DNA of 64,000 bases from JAPOXR01 sp965199765 (GTDB lineage Bacteria > Pseudomonadota > Alphaproteobacteria > Rhodobacterales > Rhodobacteraceae), in contig CBDATC010000001.1 in the NCBI GenBank assembly GCA_965199765.1, forward strand, positions 1,240,001-1,304,000, in the 5' to 3' direction. Position numbers and translations under genes: made by a program. Below are positions 36,252 through 45,279 of the stretch, piece after piece. Every line of letters begins with the position of its first letter. Position 1 is the first letter of the stretch. The notes under the pieces are model-generated. The model was not told where the DNA came from. It saw nothing but the letters and a program-made list of their open reading frames with translations, and made no database searches.

Positions 36252-36793
36252 TGTGGGGTCTTGGATGCCGGGTTCAGGAACGGTCGCGACAGGTGGTCTG
36301 ATGCCGATTGGAATTTCAGAACACGCGAGTCGAAGGCTTCATTGGGCTGTTCGAATGAAATCAGCATCCATGAAGAAGGTTGCGTTGTCCCCAGCCTGTC
36401 GGGCCATTCGATTAAGCAGATCGAATTTTGCATTGCGGATTCGAGGGCGAGTTCCTCAATTTCGGATTCGGAGTGAAGACGATAAAGGTCGGTGTGCCAA
36501 ATTTCCACTGGCCCGGCCTGATAGGTTTGAATCAGGGTATAGGTTGGCGAAGGCACCTCGTCTGTCAGGCCAAAACGCCAGAGTCTTTGTTTGATAAAGG
36601 CTCGTGCGAAAACGGTTTTGCCCGAACCGATGGGGCCAGAGAGCAGAATTGTGTCTCCAGCTTCAACCACCGGCGCAAGGCGCCGGGCAATGGTTTCCGT
36701 TTCAGCGCTTGAAGAGCTGTAAAGCAGCCATTCTGTCACGGTCTGTCGAGTTTTCTTTGGAACCATCGGAATTTTTTGTGTTGGATTGTTCAT
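36248..36793 (-). CDS. tsaE: tRNA threonylcarbamoyladenosine biosynthesis ATPase TsaE
   Basis: ATPase required with TsaB, TsaC and TsaD for t6A37 in tRNAs reading ANN codons. The protein has P-loop GPIGSGKT at 53-60, the switch VPSPTYTLIQTY, HTDLYRL and LIEWPDRLG. The start at 36793 (MNNPTQKIPMVPK) or Met10 fits the family; the open frame to 36904 runs on without similarity. The gene starts the tsaE-amgK-murU row and is divergent from SCO1; the two 5' ends lie about 110 bases apart. tsaD is in the same window at 46 kb. Confidence 0.93.
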   Translation of the reverse strand: MNNPTQKIPMVPKKTRQTVTEWLLYSSSSAETETIARRLAPVVEAGDTILLSGPIGSGKTVFARAFIKQRLWRFGLTDEVPSPTYTLIQTYQAGPVEIWHTDLYRLHSESEIEELALESAMQNSICLIEWPDRLGTTQPSSWMLISFEQPNEAFDSRVLKFQSASDHLSRPFLNPASKTPQ

Positions 36794-36904
36794 TCGGGTT
36801 GCAATGAGGAGGGGCGGAGAGGCTGGGATTTGCGCGGTTGAACTTAAATGCGGCATTCCATACCAATGCGATGGGATGGCAGCATTTGTGCGAAGAGGTT
36901 TCAT

Positions 36905-37513
36905 GTGGCCAAAATCTATGCGGTTTCAGCAGTAGCGGCAATGACTGTGTTGGTCGGCGGTTCGCTATTGTTCGGATTGGTTGGCAAAAGCCCGCATGGT
37001 GACTGCGCTGACGGACAGGTCGCGGGCGACGCAATCGGCGGTCCCTTCACCTTGGTTGACGGAGACGGAAAATCAGTCGCGGACACAGACGTTATCACCG
37101 AACCGGCATTGATCTATTTTGGATATACATTTTGCCCTGATGTCTGTCCATTTGACATTGCCCGTAATGTCGCGGCCGTTGATATTCTTGCCGAACGAGG
37201 AATCGAGGCTAAACCGGTCTTCATCACCGTCGATCCTGTTCGCGATACACCCGAGGTTGTCGCCGAATATGCCGAAGCGCATCATCCCAAGCTTGTCGGG
37301 CTGACTGGCACGGAGGAGCAAGTCAAAGAGGCAGCGGACGCTTATCGGGTATATTTCAAAAGGCATGAAGCTGACGATGAATTTTATCTTGTTGACCATA
37401 CATCGTTTACTTATTTGATGCTTCCGAACATTGGTTTTGCGGATTATTTTCGCCGGGATGCCACTGCGGAAGCCGTTGCGGACAGTGTGGCTTGTTTTAC
37501 TGAAACCATCTGA
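36905..37513 (+). CDS. SCO1/SenC family copper chaperone
   Basis: Membrane-anchored thioredoxin-fold protein that delivers copper to the CuA site of cytochrome c oxidase. The 202-residue protein has an N-terminal anchor (YAVSAVAAMTVLVGGSLLFG), the copper motif FGYTFCPDVCP with Cys77 and Cys81, VFITVDPVRDTPEV, and the third ligand His in LVDHTSF. The GTG at 36905 has AGAGG before it. It is immediately followed by a transposase remnant that begins 15 bases after its stop, so the right border of the native sequence lies there. No oxidase genes are in the window. Confidence 0.93.
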   Translation: MAKIYAVSAVAAMTVLVGGSLLFGLVGKSPHGDCADGQVAGDAIGGPFTLVDGDGKSVADTDVITEPALIYFGYTFCPDVCPFDIARNVAAVDILAERGIEAKPVFITVDPVRDTPEVVAEYAEAHHPKLVGLTGTEEQVKEAADAYRVYFKRHEADDEFYLVDHTSFTYLMLPNIGFADYFRRDATAEAVADSVACFTETI

Positions 37514-37527
37514 TCCCAGAATAATCC

Positions 37528-37948
37528 ATTAACGAGCGGTCGCGGGACGACTTTTCCAGTTTGCTGAGCGGCCTGAAGGCGCTTTACTGCGACGAAAAGC
37601 CCCGTCATGCGGTTGCGGCTCACATGGGGGCGAAGCATTCGGAACCGGCTAGACTTGAGAATGGCCGTCCGGGCATGAGTTTCCGGCAGGTTCTTGTGCC
37701 CGGCATTTTGATGCGGGGGCTCAACCGTGGCTTTGACCGTCTTGAGGAGATGCGCAGGCATTCCGATATGGAGACGCTTCGGTTCGTCAACAGGAAAATC
37801 ATAGAGCTCGGTCGCAAGCTCGTGAAGCCCAGCCGGTCTGCCGCGATGGTCAATCCTGTCTCTGCCTGGCTGCGGCCAGGTTGAAACACGTCGCCGGCAC
37901 GCAGTGGAGCACGCGAAAGTATATGAACATGGAGCCGCCGTCGCATGA
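37528..37948 (+). pseudogene. ISNCY-like transposase remnant, internally deleted
   Basis: Reads INERSRDD, then SLLSGLKALYCDEKPRHAVA, LENGRPGMSFRQVLVPGIL and, after a deletion, ETLRFVNRKIIELGRKLVK, and finally a C-terminal piece (KVYEHGAAVA, stop at 37946-37948). The first parts align residue by residue with the better-kept copy at 40573-41118 on the opposite strand, which shows what is missing (about 30 residues after HSDM and the whole catalytic core). The last bases before and after the stop match those of the copy near 50450. Frames differ from segment to segment, so it is dead. Confidence 0.85.
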
Positions 37949-38087
37949 CTGAAAGTGCGAAGATTCTGGACACTACCAATCTACAAAACCTTCACCCTTA
38001 GGCAAGGTCATGAAGCTCGAATGCAGTGTGGCAAAAACCTCATCAACATAAGCCTCAGGGTCACTTTCGATATCAGCATACGAGACT

Positions 38088-40283
38088 TCAAATGGCGATG
38101 GCATCGCTTTGCCTTTCAACTTTTGCCGCATGTTCGAAGAGCGCGCCGCAAGAGGTTCGCGGGGATTTTAAAGCCTCGGCGATAACTGCGATCTGTTCTG
38201 GATCACCGAGAGCTTGGTGCTGCTCCGCTACAAGAGCGAGCTTTTCTGCAGTCGGCAAGCTTGCATCCCAGCGTCTTCGCAGGTTCCAGACCGCAAGCCG
38301 AGTAAGGTGTCCAAAGGTAATACAGCGAACATCTCCTTTGCGAGGCTTCATGCCCGTCTTTTTAAGTAGGGAAAGTTCGCCTGCGACCAAGTTTGCCAAC
38401 TCGTCGCCAGTCTTGCAAATCATGTTCTTCGAAGCGCTGCCGGAACACCGGTTGACGAAGATGGTATCCACGATGGATGAGCTTTTGCCGTGGATATGGA
38501 CCGAGCCGCCCATCTCAGCGGGGCATGGTATTGCCGCTCCGCAGGTTAGACCAGAGTCCAGGATCGCCGCACCGATCGCTTCATAGGCTTCAAGCTTGTT
38601 ATGGTGGAACGTAAACACAAGCGGAGCACCGGGCTTCAACGCGCTGGCCATCTTCGAATATACTGTGGCTAGTCCTTCCGTGAAGTGTGCGATGGTTCGG
38701 CCCTCGGTCTGGTTGCCGGTAAGCTCGCTGGGGTCACGGCTGGAAACAGGGCCAAAGCCCTCCGTGTCTTTGCCGATCAAAGCCCGCAGCCACACATAGC
38801 AATAATCCATGAGTTCGCCATATTGCACGTTCCCAAAATACGGTGGGTCAGTGAAAACGGCATCAAGACTTTCAGGTTCGACTGAAATATCCGTCGAGCT
38901 GGCGCAGTGAATGGCGGCGACGCGTTCGCGGTGACCGTTCCGTCGTTCGCCGATCCATTCGCCAGCGATGGGAACCCGAACTTTTTTATTGCCCTCCCGA
39001 CGCGTCTCAAACGGTTCATCACAATAACGTTTGGCCTTTACATATTTGTCAACGATGTTCGGCCAACCGCCGGAGCCGACAATTTTGCCATTGTCATTGA
39101 CGATGCCGAGTAAGTTGGACTCGGCCTGTATGAGACCAACCGGGAACCCGTGCACTGAGAAAACGTCAAGGGATTTGAGCGCCATTGTATCGTACCGGCA
39201 AAGCATGTTTTGGTAGCGCAGAAGATCAGATAGATTAGTCGCCAGCGCATTCCGAATGCGCGCATTTTGGACAGCCGCGATCAGCGATGCGCTTTTCTCG
39301 AGGCCCAAAAGCTGGCGTTCGTTAAATAGTTCGCGATAGTGCTGATAGCCCCATCGATGCAGCCGGTTGGTCTCGTCTCCCGGAGGGATTTCTTGCTCTG
39401 GCACGAACTGAGACTTCTGTTTGCTCCAAAGCTCTGTAACTTCATTCGCGCGAGCGAGGTCTTTTTCATCCGGCGTTTTGAAGAATCGGCCTTTGTGCGC
39501 CTTTTTTCGTTCAGGATTGAAGTACTCAATCGCAAGCAAGCGATGTCGCGGGGGTCCCTCTTCAGGCCGTGGATACTTGTTGACGTGACCGCATGATGGG
39601 CAGGCGCAGCGATTGCGTTTGGCCGGTCCCTCAAGGACGAGATCAGCCTCGCAACTCGAACATTTGCCCGGATTTTTGGCCGAGGAGCACTCATTAAGGG
39701 AATGGCACTGACTGCAAACGATGATGTGGGCAGGGTGACGCGTGTCATCGGCAACGCGGTAACCCGGAATCAGCGGCACCTTCGCACCGCATTCGCGACA
39801 ATCAATTTCCTTGACCCAAATAAAGTATTTTGCAGGAACATCCGAATCGCCGTAAATCGGACAATCAGTACGATAAAATTGGTTAAGATCGGCGCGAAGC
39901 GCTGAAAGCAGCGCATCAGCAGTTTCTTGATACGCCGTCAAATCGATGTGCTCAATCTCTTCTTTAACGATCCAGGCAGCCATTGGATTGATATCATAGC
40001 CTTGGACATCGCAGCCAACTCGGTTGGCTTCTATAAGAGGCGCGCCGCCGCCCATGAAAGGGTCAGCGATCTTCTTGTCCGGAAAGTCGTGCGATTCAAA
40101 AAAAGTTTCGTCAATCGGCCGATCTTCGAATTCGGCGAGCGTCAGAGCGCGAAACAGCGTGCCGGGACGGCGGGCAAACCACTTATGAACGGCGATAATG
40201 GGTCGGTAGCTTTGCTGAATTTGCTTTTCTCTAAGGGCAAGTTCGGCGACGAATGAGAGGTTGAAATTTCGTTCAATGGTCAT
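38088..40283 (-). CDS. DUF1156-type DNA methyltransferase with zinc-ribbon insert
   Basis: A 731-residue predicted N6-adenine or N4-cytosine DNA methyltransferase. The N-terminus has the DUF1156 signature (IIAVHKWFARRPGTLFRALTLAEF), SAM motif I is DPFMGGGAPLIEANRVGCD at 73-92, and the catalytic motif IV is DPPY at 479-482, followed by FGNVQYGELMDYCYVWLR. Residues 160-232 contain four CxxC pairs (CREC, CSQC, CSSC, CPSC), two zinc ribbons that probably take part in DNA recognition. Relatives are found in defence islands, often with DUF499 and helicase genes; here no partner exists. Dead insertion-sequence pieces flank it on both sides, pointing to horizontal arrival. Frame and start (ATG) are intact. 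Confidence 0.9.
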   Translation of the reverse strand: MTIERNFNLSFVAELALREKQIQQSYRPIIAVHKWFARRPGTLFRALTLAEFEDRPIDETFFESHDFPDKKIADPFMGGGAPLIEANRVGCDVQGYDINPMAAWIVKEEIEHIDLTAYQETADALLSALRADLNQFYRTDCPIYGDSDVPAKYFIWVKEIDCRECGAKVPLIPGYRVADDTRHPAHIIVCSQCHSLNECSSAKNPGKCSSCEADLVLEGPAKRNRCACPSCGHVNKYPRPEEGPPRHRLLAIEYFNPERKKAHKGRFFKTPDEKDLARANEVTELWSKQKSQFVPEQEIPPGDETNRLHRWGYQHYRELFNERQLLGLEKSASLIAAVQNARIRNALATNLSDLLRYQNMLCRYDTMALKSLDVFSVHGFPVGLIQAESNLLGIVNDNGKIVGSGGWPNIVDKYVKAKRYCDEPFETRREGNKKVRVPIAGEWIGERRNGHRERVAAIHCASSTDISVEPESLDAVFTDPPYFGNVQYGELMDYCYVWLRALIGKDTEGFGPVSSRDPSELTGNQTEGRTIAHFTEGLATVYSKMASALKPGAPLVFTFHHNKLEAYEAIGAAILDSGLTCGAAIPCPAEMGGSVHIHGKSSSIVDTIFVNRCSGSASKNMICKTGDELANLVAGELSLLKKTGMKPRKGDVRCITFGHLTRLAVWNLRRRWDASLPTAEKLALVAEQHQALGDPEQIAVIAEALKSPRTSCGALFEHAAKVERQSDAIAI

Positions 40284-40380
40284 GAGATGCCCGTGCAGGG
40301 ATTCAAATCGTCAACACTAGAATCTTTGGTGGAGGCCCGCAATGCAGCCCAGTGCTGCGCGCAGGGAAATCGACTGAATG

Positions 40381-40560
40381 CTATTGCCGGATGACGGTCT
40401 CGATGTATTCATCGTCCCAAGCGAGCCGCGAGCCGTTTTTGTTCATCACCAGCATTTCCGCGATATCGCCTTGGGCCATGCCCGCACCCGCCTGATCGAC
40501 GGAGACGACGCGCCGCGCGGGGATAAGATCTTCTCGGTGCGCCGGTTTCCATCGAGGTGA
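40381..40560 (-). pseudogene. C-terminal fragment of an unidentified protein
   Basis: A minus-strand frame reads RREDLIP-like text (AHREDLIPARRVV) and continues GMAQGDIAEMLVMNKNG, then RLAWDDEYIETVIRQ and a stop. It has a protein-like composition and ends cleanly, but upstream it meets a stop and the transposase fragment, so only the tail remains. I cannot name the family. It lies between the methyltransferase promoter and the transposase remnant. Confidence 0.35.
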
Positions 40561-40572
40561 ACCGGCTGGGCT

Positions 40573-41118
40573 TCAAGCTGGACCGGGAGATCCAGTGGAC
40601 CGGCGGTCGACCGGATTTTCGGCGTCAGTCTCCACGACAAACGAATCCGCCTTCACATCGACCGGACCGCGGCGCTTCACGATCCTGTGACCGAGCTGCA
40701 TGATTTTACTGTTGACGAACCGAAGCGTCTCCTCGTCGAGCAGCTCCGTCAGATTGTACGCGATCCGGGGAGACTTGAACTGATCATGGTGATCCGGACA
40801 CTGCAGCATGATCCGGATATCAGAATGTTTGCACATCTCCTCAAGATGGTCAAAGTCGCAGTTGAGCCCCTGCTTCAAAATGCCAAGCACAAGAACCTGC
40901 CAGAAACTCATGCCCGGTCGGCCGTTCTCAAGGCTGGCCCGTTCAGAATGCTTCGCCTCCATATGAGCCAAAACCGCGTGACGGGACTGCTCGTCGCAGT
41001 AAAGCGCCTTCAGGCCGCTCAGCAGACGGGGAATGTCGTCCCGCGACTGCTCGTTGATCGGAAGATCCTCGATCGGAACATGAAACAGTTGCAGATTTTT
41101 CTCAAATGTGGTTCTCAT
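40573..41118 (-). pseudogene. ISNCY-like transposase, truncated after about 165 residues
   Basis: The best-preserved copy in the window. It starts MRTTFEKNLQLFHVP with AAAGGTG before the ATG and continues LLSGLKALYCDEQSRH, QVLVLGILKQGLNCDFDHL and ETLRFVNSKIMQLGHRIVK, as in ISNCY-family transposases whose next motif is a DDE aspartate in ADSFVVETD. Just there, near 40625, the similarity stops and unrelated sequence runs to a stop at 40573. The catalytic domain is therefore missing. It sits directly upstream of the DUF1156 gene on the same strand. Confidence 0.85.
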
Positions 41119-41134
41119 GGCATCACCTTTTGTT

Positions 41135-41206
41135 GAAGATTCGCCTATTTGACACAATATCTGGGCGAATCTTCCGCTTTTATGCCATATCTTCCGAATC
41201 TTCGCA
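41135..41206 (-). repeat. Leader of the transposase remnant: 11-bp inverted repeat and further GAATCTTC copies
   Basis: GAAGATTCGCC at 41135-41145 and its exact complement GGCGAATCTTC at 41164-41174 form a perfect 11-bp inverted repeat 18 bases apart, and GAATCTTCGCA recurs at 41196-41206. They lie between the transposase start and the outer IS boundary, so they are probably transposase- or regulator-binding sites. Each contains a GANTC site, the target of the alphaproteobacterial CcrM methylase. Confidence 0.6.
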
Positions 41207-41417
41207 ACCACGAACAGCAGAAAATTCCATGCACGGTAAGGTTTTGAACGACAGAATCGACTTTTCCGGCAGACACTATCTAAGGATATTGGTATATCTC
41301 CAGACCATGTTAGCTGTCGGATATCATCTCTCGCTGATGTCAACATCGTTCTGTAAGCAAAGACCACCGAATCTTTAAATCAAGGTTTCTGCTGATGGTG
41401 GTAGGCTTTTCCTAAAA

Positions 41418-42167
41418 TCAACTGTTCCTATGCCTCAGCATGCGCGCTTCAATAGCTGCTACCACGGCGAACAGGATAATCGAGAGCGACGAGGATGCAA
41501 CGATAGCGGCATAGAGTTTGTCCGATTGGTAGTTGAACGTCGCTTGGATGATCAACGCGCCGAGTCCCTTGTCAGCGCCAATCCATTCGCCGACGATGGC
41601 GCCGATTACGGCGGTCGCACTGGCAATGCGGAGCGAAGAAAACAACATCGGCAGCGATCTCGGCAGATGCAGCCGAAGAAATACCTCGAATTTTGTGGCC
41701 GAGAGCATGTGGAAGAGTTCTTCCTCGTTGGCCGTGGCCGATGCAAGTCCACGTATCATGTTCACAAGCGTGGGAAAAAAACAGATGATTGCGGCGATGA
41801 TTATCTTCGGCGTCATGCCCAACCCGAAGATCAGGATGATGATCGGAGAAAGGGCAAGAATAGGAATGGTGTTGAAAAACAGGACGACTGGAAAATACGC
41901 CAGCCGAACGAACCGGGCGTAGGCAAATAGGATTGCAAAGAGCATCGCCGCGAGATTTCCGAAGAAGAAACCGGCGAGAGCCTCAGTTGCTGTGGGCCAG
42001 AAGTTTGAGGCGATCAAATCGGTTTGAATTACAAACACCGAAAAGACTTGGCTTGGCGTTGGCGCGATGTATCCGGGAACACCCGTCAGAGGGAGTGCGA
42101 ATTGCCAAGCCAAAAGAATCGACGAAACGCCAAAGATGGGGAACAAAAGACCAAACGCTCGGTTCAT
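41418..42167 (-). CDS. ABC transporter permease (SsuC/TauC/ThiX type)
   Basis: A 249-residue inner-membrane permease with six hydrophobic segments and the coupling motif FEVFLRLHLPRSLPMLFSSLRIASATAVIGAIVGEW near residues 160-195, typical of binding-protein-dependent importers for sulfonates, taurine and pyrimidines. Its start overlaps the ATPase stop by one base (42167). It is the last gene of a VOC-SBP-ATPase-permease operon. The transported compound is not determined by sequence. Confidence 0.9.
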   Translation of the reverse strand: MNRAFGLLFPIFGVSSILLAWQFALPLTGVPGYIAPTPSQVFSVFVIQTDLIASNFWPTATEALAGFFFGNLAAMLFAILFAYARFVRLAYFPVVLFFNTIPILALSPIIILIFGLGMTPKIIIAAIICFFPTLVNMIRGLASATANEEELFHMLSATKFEVFLRLHLPRSLPMLFSSLRIASATAVIGAIVGEWIGADKGLGALIIQATFNYQSDKLYAAIVASSSLSIILFAVVAAIEARMLRHRNS

Positions 42168-42940
42168 TATGCTTGTTCAAGAAGTGTTCTTTGCGCCGCA
42201 ACCTCAGCCACCAGCGAATGGTTCTCCCGACGGCAGGAATTATCGGGCGCTTTGATCGGTCGCAGATCCTGGATATTCAGAACCCGACCGGGATTAGTTC
42301 CTAACACGATCACGCGCTGGCCAAGGTACACGGCCTCTTCGATCGAGTGAGTCACAAACAGAATGGTCGTTCCGGTTTTTCTCCAGATGTTCAGGAGCTC
42401 ATCATTAAGGCGATCGCGTGTGATCTCGTCCAGCGCACCGAATGGTTCATCCATCAACAGGATATCCGGCTCGTCAATCAGCGCGCGTGCGATCGCCACT
42501 CTCTGGCGCTGTCCGCCTGATAGCTGGCTGGGGTAGCGGTCCTCGAGTCCTTCGAGTCCTAGCAGAGACAGGATTTCTGCAAATCGTGCATCGGATATCG
42601 GTCGGGCTTGCCGCCCGCCCACATGGGCGGGCAGTCTTATGTTGTTAGCGACCTTGCGCCAAGGCAACAGCGTTGCATCCTGGAAGACAAACCCAGTCTT
42701 CCGCGCCTTGCGCATTGCATCAGGGCTGTTGCCCAAGATCTTGATTTCACCGGAAATCGGTTCAAGCAGGTTGGCAATGACACGAAGCAGGGTTGACTTG
42801 CCGCAACCGGACGGGCCAAGGATCGTGACAAACTCACCTCTGGCTACCTTCAGGTTGACGTCAACCAGTACCGTGACTTGTTCCGATTTATTGCGATAGC
42901 CGATGTTAAGTCCGCGCGTTTCGATCGCATCGGCGGTCAT
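42167..42940 (-). CDS. ABC transporter ATP-binding protein (SsuB/TauB type)
   Basis: ATPase of the importer. It contains Walker A LGPSGCGKSTLL, Q-loop FVFQDATLLPWRKV, signature LSGGQRQRVAIARAL, Walker B ILLMDEPFGALD and the H-loop FVTHSIEEAV. The ATG at 42940 follows the binding-protein stop by one base; a GTG 15 bases upstream would overlap it. The protein matches the nitrate/sulfonate/taurine subfamily. Confidence 0.92.
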   Translation of the reverse strand: MTADAIETRGLNIGYRNKSEQVTVLVDVNLKVARGEFVTILGPSGCGKSTLLRVIANLLEPISGEIKILGNSPDAMRKARKTGFVFQDATLLPWRKVANNIRLPAHVGGRQARPISDARFAEILSLLGLEGLEDRYPSQLSGGQRQRVAIARALIDEPDILLMDEPFGALDEITRDRLNDELLNIWRKTGTTILFVTHSIEEAVYLGQRVIVLGTNPGRVLNIQDLRPIKAPDNSCRRENHSLVAEVAAQRTLLEQA

Positions 42941-42941
42941 G

Positions 42942-43994
42942 TCATGCTGGCGCACCGAGTTTGGGACGCATATCCGCTGTCATCTCGAGAATCCGCGTCG
43001 TATGGACCTCCTCGAGACTTGGACGTCCGTTCGGATATTGGCCGATCGCATCATACAGCGACAGCTGTTCTTCAAGACTAGCCGGATCGAAAGTGCCCCA
43101 GCCATCCCGGGCGGTGTCGTCATCAAAGCTGAGTTTCAGCACCAAATCGATTGTCCGGAGCTCCCAGTTAAGGTCAAGCCCATCGACCGCGTTAACCAAG
43201 ATTGAGACGGCTTCGGTTGGATTAGCGTGAACCCAACCCCATCCCTTCGCGGTTGCGGAGATAAAGGCTGCAAGCTGGTCGGCATTGTTTTCCACCGCTT
43301 CATCGGTTGCGAAATAGACATCAGCGTAAGACGGCAGTCCGAGATCGCTGACCAGAAGGTCGATTCGGTCATCGCCCACAACACTCAGCGCCTGTGTGTT
43401 GGTGATCCAGCCACCAATGGCATCGACTTCGCCCGCGACAAGCGGCGACTTGTCAAATCCGACTGGAACAATGGTGATGTCTTCGATTGGAATCCCATGT
43501 TTGGCGGCGATCGCTTCGATAAGGAAGCGTGCGGTAGGCTGCACGCCGACACGCACATTGCGCAGATCGTCCAGATTACGCAGAGGTTTATCCGGCTTCG
43601 ATGTTAATGCGTAGGGTCCGGTCCTGAAACCGCATGCCAAGATTTTGACCGGCACGCCGCCGGCCCGCGCGTTGAAGAGCTGCGGCGTTTCCGAAAACTG
43701 ACCCAGCGCGGCGGCGCCGGAAACCACTGGAGGAACCGTGGCCGAGTTTGGTCCGCCCGGAGCAAATTCAACCTCCAGCCCAGCTTCCGCATAGAATCCT
43801 TTCTCGGCGGCAACGACATCCCCGATCTGGCCATTGGACATCAGCCAATCATATTTGATGACGACTTTGGCGGCCTGTGCGCTGGCGGTGTCCGGCAGCA
43901 CAAGTTGCACAGCTCCGCCGAATGCGCCGGCGAGTAGGGTTCCAGCGCTTCCCTTCAACACCGTTCGGCGTGAGATTTCAAAATGCTGATGCAT
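42942..43994 (-). CDS. ABC transporter substrate-binding protein, NMT1/THI5-like
   Basis: A 350-residue periplasmic receptor with a Tat signal (SRRTVLKGSAGTLLAGAFGGAV) and the NMT1/THI5 fold: VVIKYDWLMSNGQIGDVVAAEKGFY, GQFSETPQLFNARAGGVPVK, VRVGVQPTARFLIEAIAA. AAGGAA lies seven bases before the ATG at 43994; the long open frame upstream runs over the VOC gene and is spurious. Relatives bind pyrimidine precursors of thiamine, riboflavin, taurine or aromatic acids. The Tat signal suggests it folds, possibly with a cofactor, before export. Confidence 0.9.
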   Translation of the reverse strand: MHQHFEISRRTVLKGSAGTLLAGAFGGAVQLVLPDTASAQAAKVVIKYDWLMSNGQIGDVVAAEKGFYAEAGLEVEFAPGGPNSATVPPVVSGAAALGQFSETPQLFNARAGGVPVKILACGFRTGPYALTSKPDKPLRNLDDLRNVRVGVQPTARFLIEAIAAKHGIPIEDITIVPVGFDKSPLVAGEVDAIGGWITNTQALSVVGDDRIDLLVSDLGLPSYADVYFATDEAVENNADQLAAFISATAKGWGWVHANPTEAVSILVNAVDGLDLNWELRTIDLVLKLSFDDDTARDGWGTFDPASLEEQLSLYDAIGQYPNGRPSLEEVHTTRILEMTADMRPKLGAPA

Positions 43995-44010
43995 GATTTT
44001 TTCCTTTTGA

Positions 44011-44451
44011 TCAGTTTGAGGTTTGTGAATTGTGGTAGTCATTTGGGCCACCCTCGAGCCACGCATACAACTCCCAGACTGTGCCGTCGGGGTCATAGAA
44101 ATAGGCGCACCGGGCATTCCAAACATAGTCGGCTGGCGGGCCTTGAAACGGCACGCCGCGTGCTGAAAGCTCACTGTGAAGACGGTCGACCTCCGCCGCT
44201 GCTGGCAATTCCACTGCGATGCAGGCCTTATGACCGGTTCGCACCGGATGATTGGGAACGCCGGCGTGTTGATTGATATGACCGATTTCCCAAGCCGCAA
44301 GAGTTACCCCCGGCATTTCAAAATCGGCGAAGCCTTCGGCTCGGCGCCTAAGCTTCATGTCCAGTTTCACTGTGTAGAAAGCAACCGTTCGTTCAATATC
44401 TTCGACAAGGATACAGATATCTGTTACAGCCTTTAGAGCGGTTAGATTCAT
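44011..44451 (-). CDS. VOC family (glyoxalase/bleomycin resistance/dioxygenase fold) protein
   Basis: A 146-residue two-module VOC protein: TDICILVEDIERTVAFYTVKL at the start and FYDPDGTVWELYAW near the end with a metal-type Glu. The first conserved metal His of classic glyoxalase I is replaced (DIC in place of xxH), so metal binding may be altered. GAGGA precedes the ATG, and TTGACT at 44528-44533 (read on the minus strand) is a candidate promoter -35. It heads the four-gene ABC transporter operon, 16 bases before the binding-protein gene, so it likely acts on the imported compound. Confidence 0.85.
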   Translation of the reverse strand: MNLTALKAVTDICILVEDIERTVAFYTVKLDMKLRRRAEGFADFEMPGVTLAAWEIGHINQHAGVPNHPVRTGHKACIAVELPAAAEVDRLHSELSARGVPFQGPPADYVWNARCAYFYDPDGTVWELYAWLEGGPNDYHNSQTSN

Positions 44452-44883
44452 GGCTCATTATTCCTCTTAGTTTGACCCAAGCATGAGCAATCCTTTGACA
44501 TCACATATGCCTGATTAGAATCGGTCAAGTCAACAATCTACCCGGCGCGAGACCGTAAATCCATCGGATTAGTGGACAACTCAATCATCGTCTGATTTCG
44601 GCCAGTTCAGTTAAAATATCTGATTCTATGCCTAATTTTTTTTTAATTGAGCCGCTTGAAAAATTCCTCGACGATGCCGGCTTTCGGAGCTCCGGACCGG
44701 CTGACGGCCGCCGCCCTGGCCCTGATCACGGGCTTGTAGGGCCGGGATTCGTTCCGATTCGCCGTGCCAGAGCCGGCTTGGCCATTTTTTTGGCTTCTGG
44801 CTTTTTCCGAGGCGAGCGGGAGCGCCTTCCTGAGACAAGAAGCTCTCCGGGGGTGAGGATAAGGGATGAAGTCGGTTCAGATG

Positions 44884-45150
44884 TTCATGCGCATCATCTG
44901 ATCGGTCAGCAGGGCGACGACTCCGAACATCAGATGACAGAACATTTTCCCGCAGCCGCGCACCCGGACATGCTTCGCCCCGGACTGGTCCTTGAGGCGG
45001 TCGTCCGGCGCCGACGAGGATCTGTCGTTCAGAGCCTTCTGAAGCTCGTCCCGAAATCAATCGCTTCATCAAGCTTCAGCGCCGACTGATTATGGCTTTT
45101 GACCTGTTCCCGAATCTCTTCATTTCAGAAGAAATCCAACCTCTTGCTCC
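44884..45150 (-). pseudogene. Transposase C-terminal remnant, frameshifted
   Basis: Two minus-strand frames give EIREQVKSHNQSALKLDEAI and, after a frameshift, DELQKALNDRSSSAPDDRLK, then HVRVRGCGKMFCHLMFGVVA, LLTDQMMRM and a stop at 44884-44886. The second part is the C-terminal helix of a DDE transposase, in which a basic RVRG--K motif precedes a hydrophobic helix. It is not alignable with the ISNCY N-terminal copies, so it may be another element or the missing end of the same one. The rest of 44452-45279 shows nothing else. Confidence 0.55.
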
Positions 45151-45279
45151 CGACATAAAGGATTTTCCGTCAAATACCATATATGCGTCTGTTATCGACT
45201 AATATTCATTCACAAGCCACGTCAATTTCAGTCGTTTTGGGATGGGATTGTTTGAGATGCCTTGACAACTCCTTGTCCT

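Noticed and set aside
42942..44300. 452-residue version of the binding protein
   Set aside because: The extra 102 residues run through the VOC gene in another frame and come before a clear ribosome site and Tat signal at 43994.
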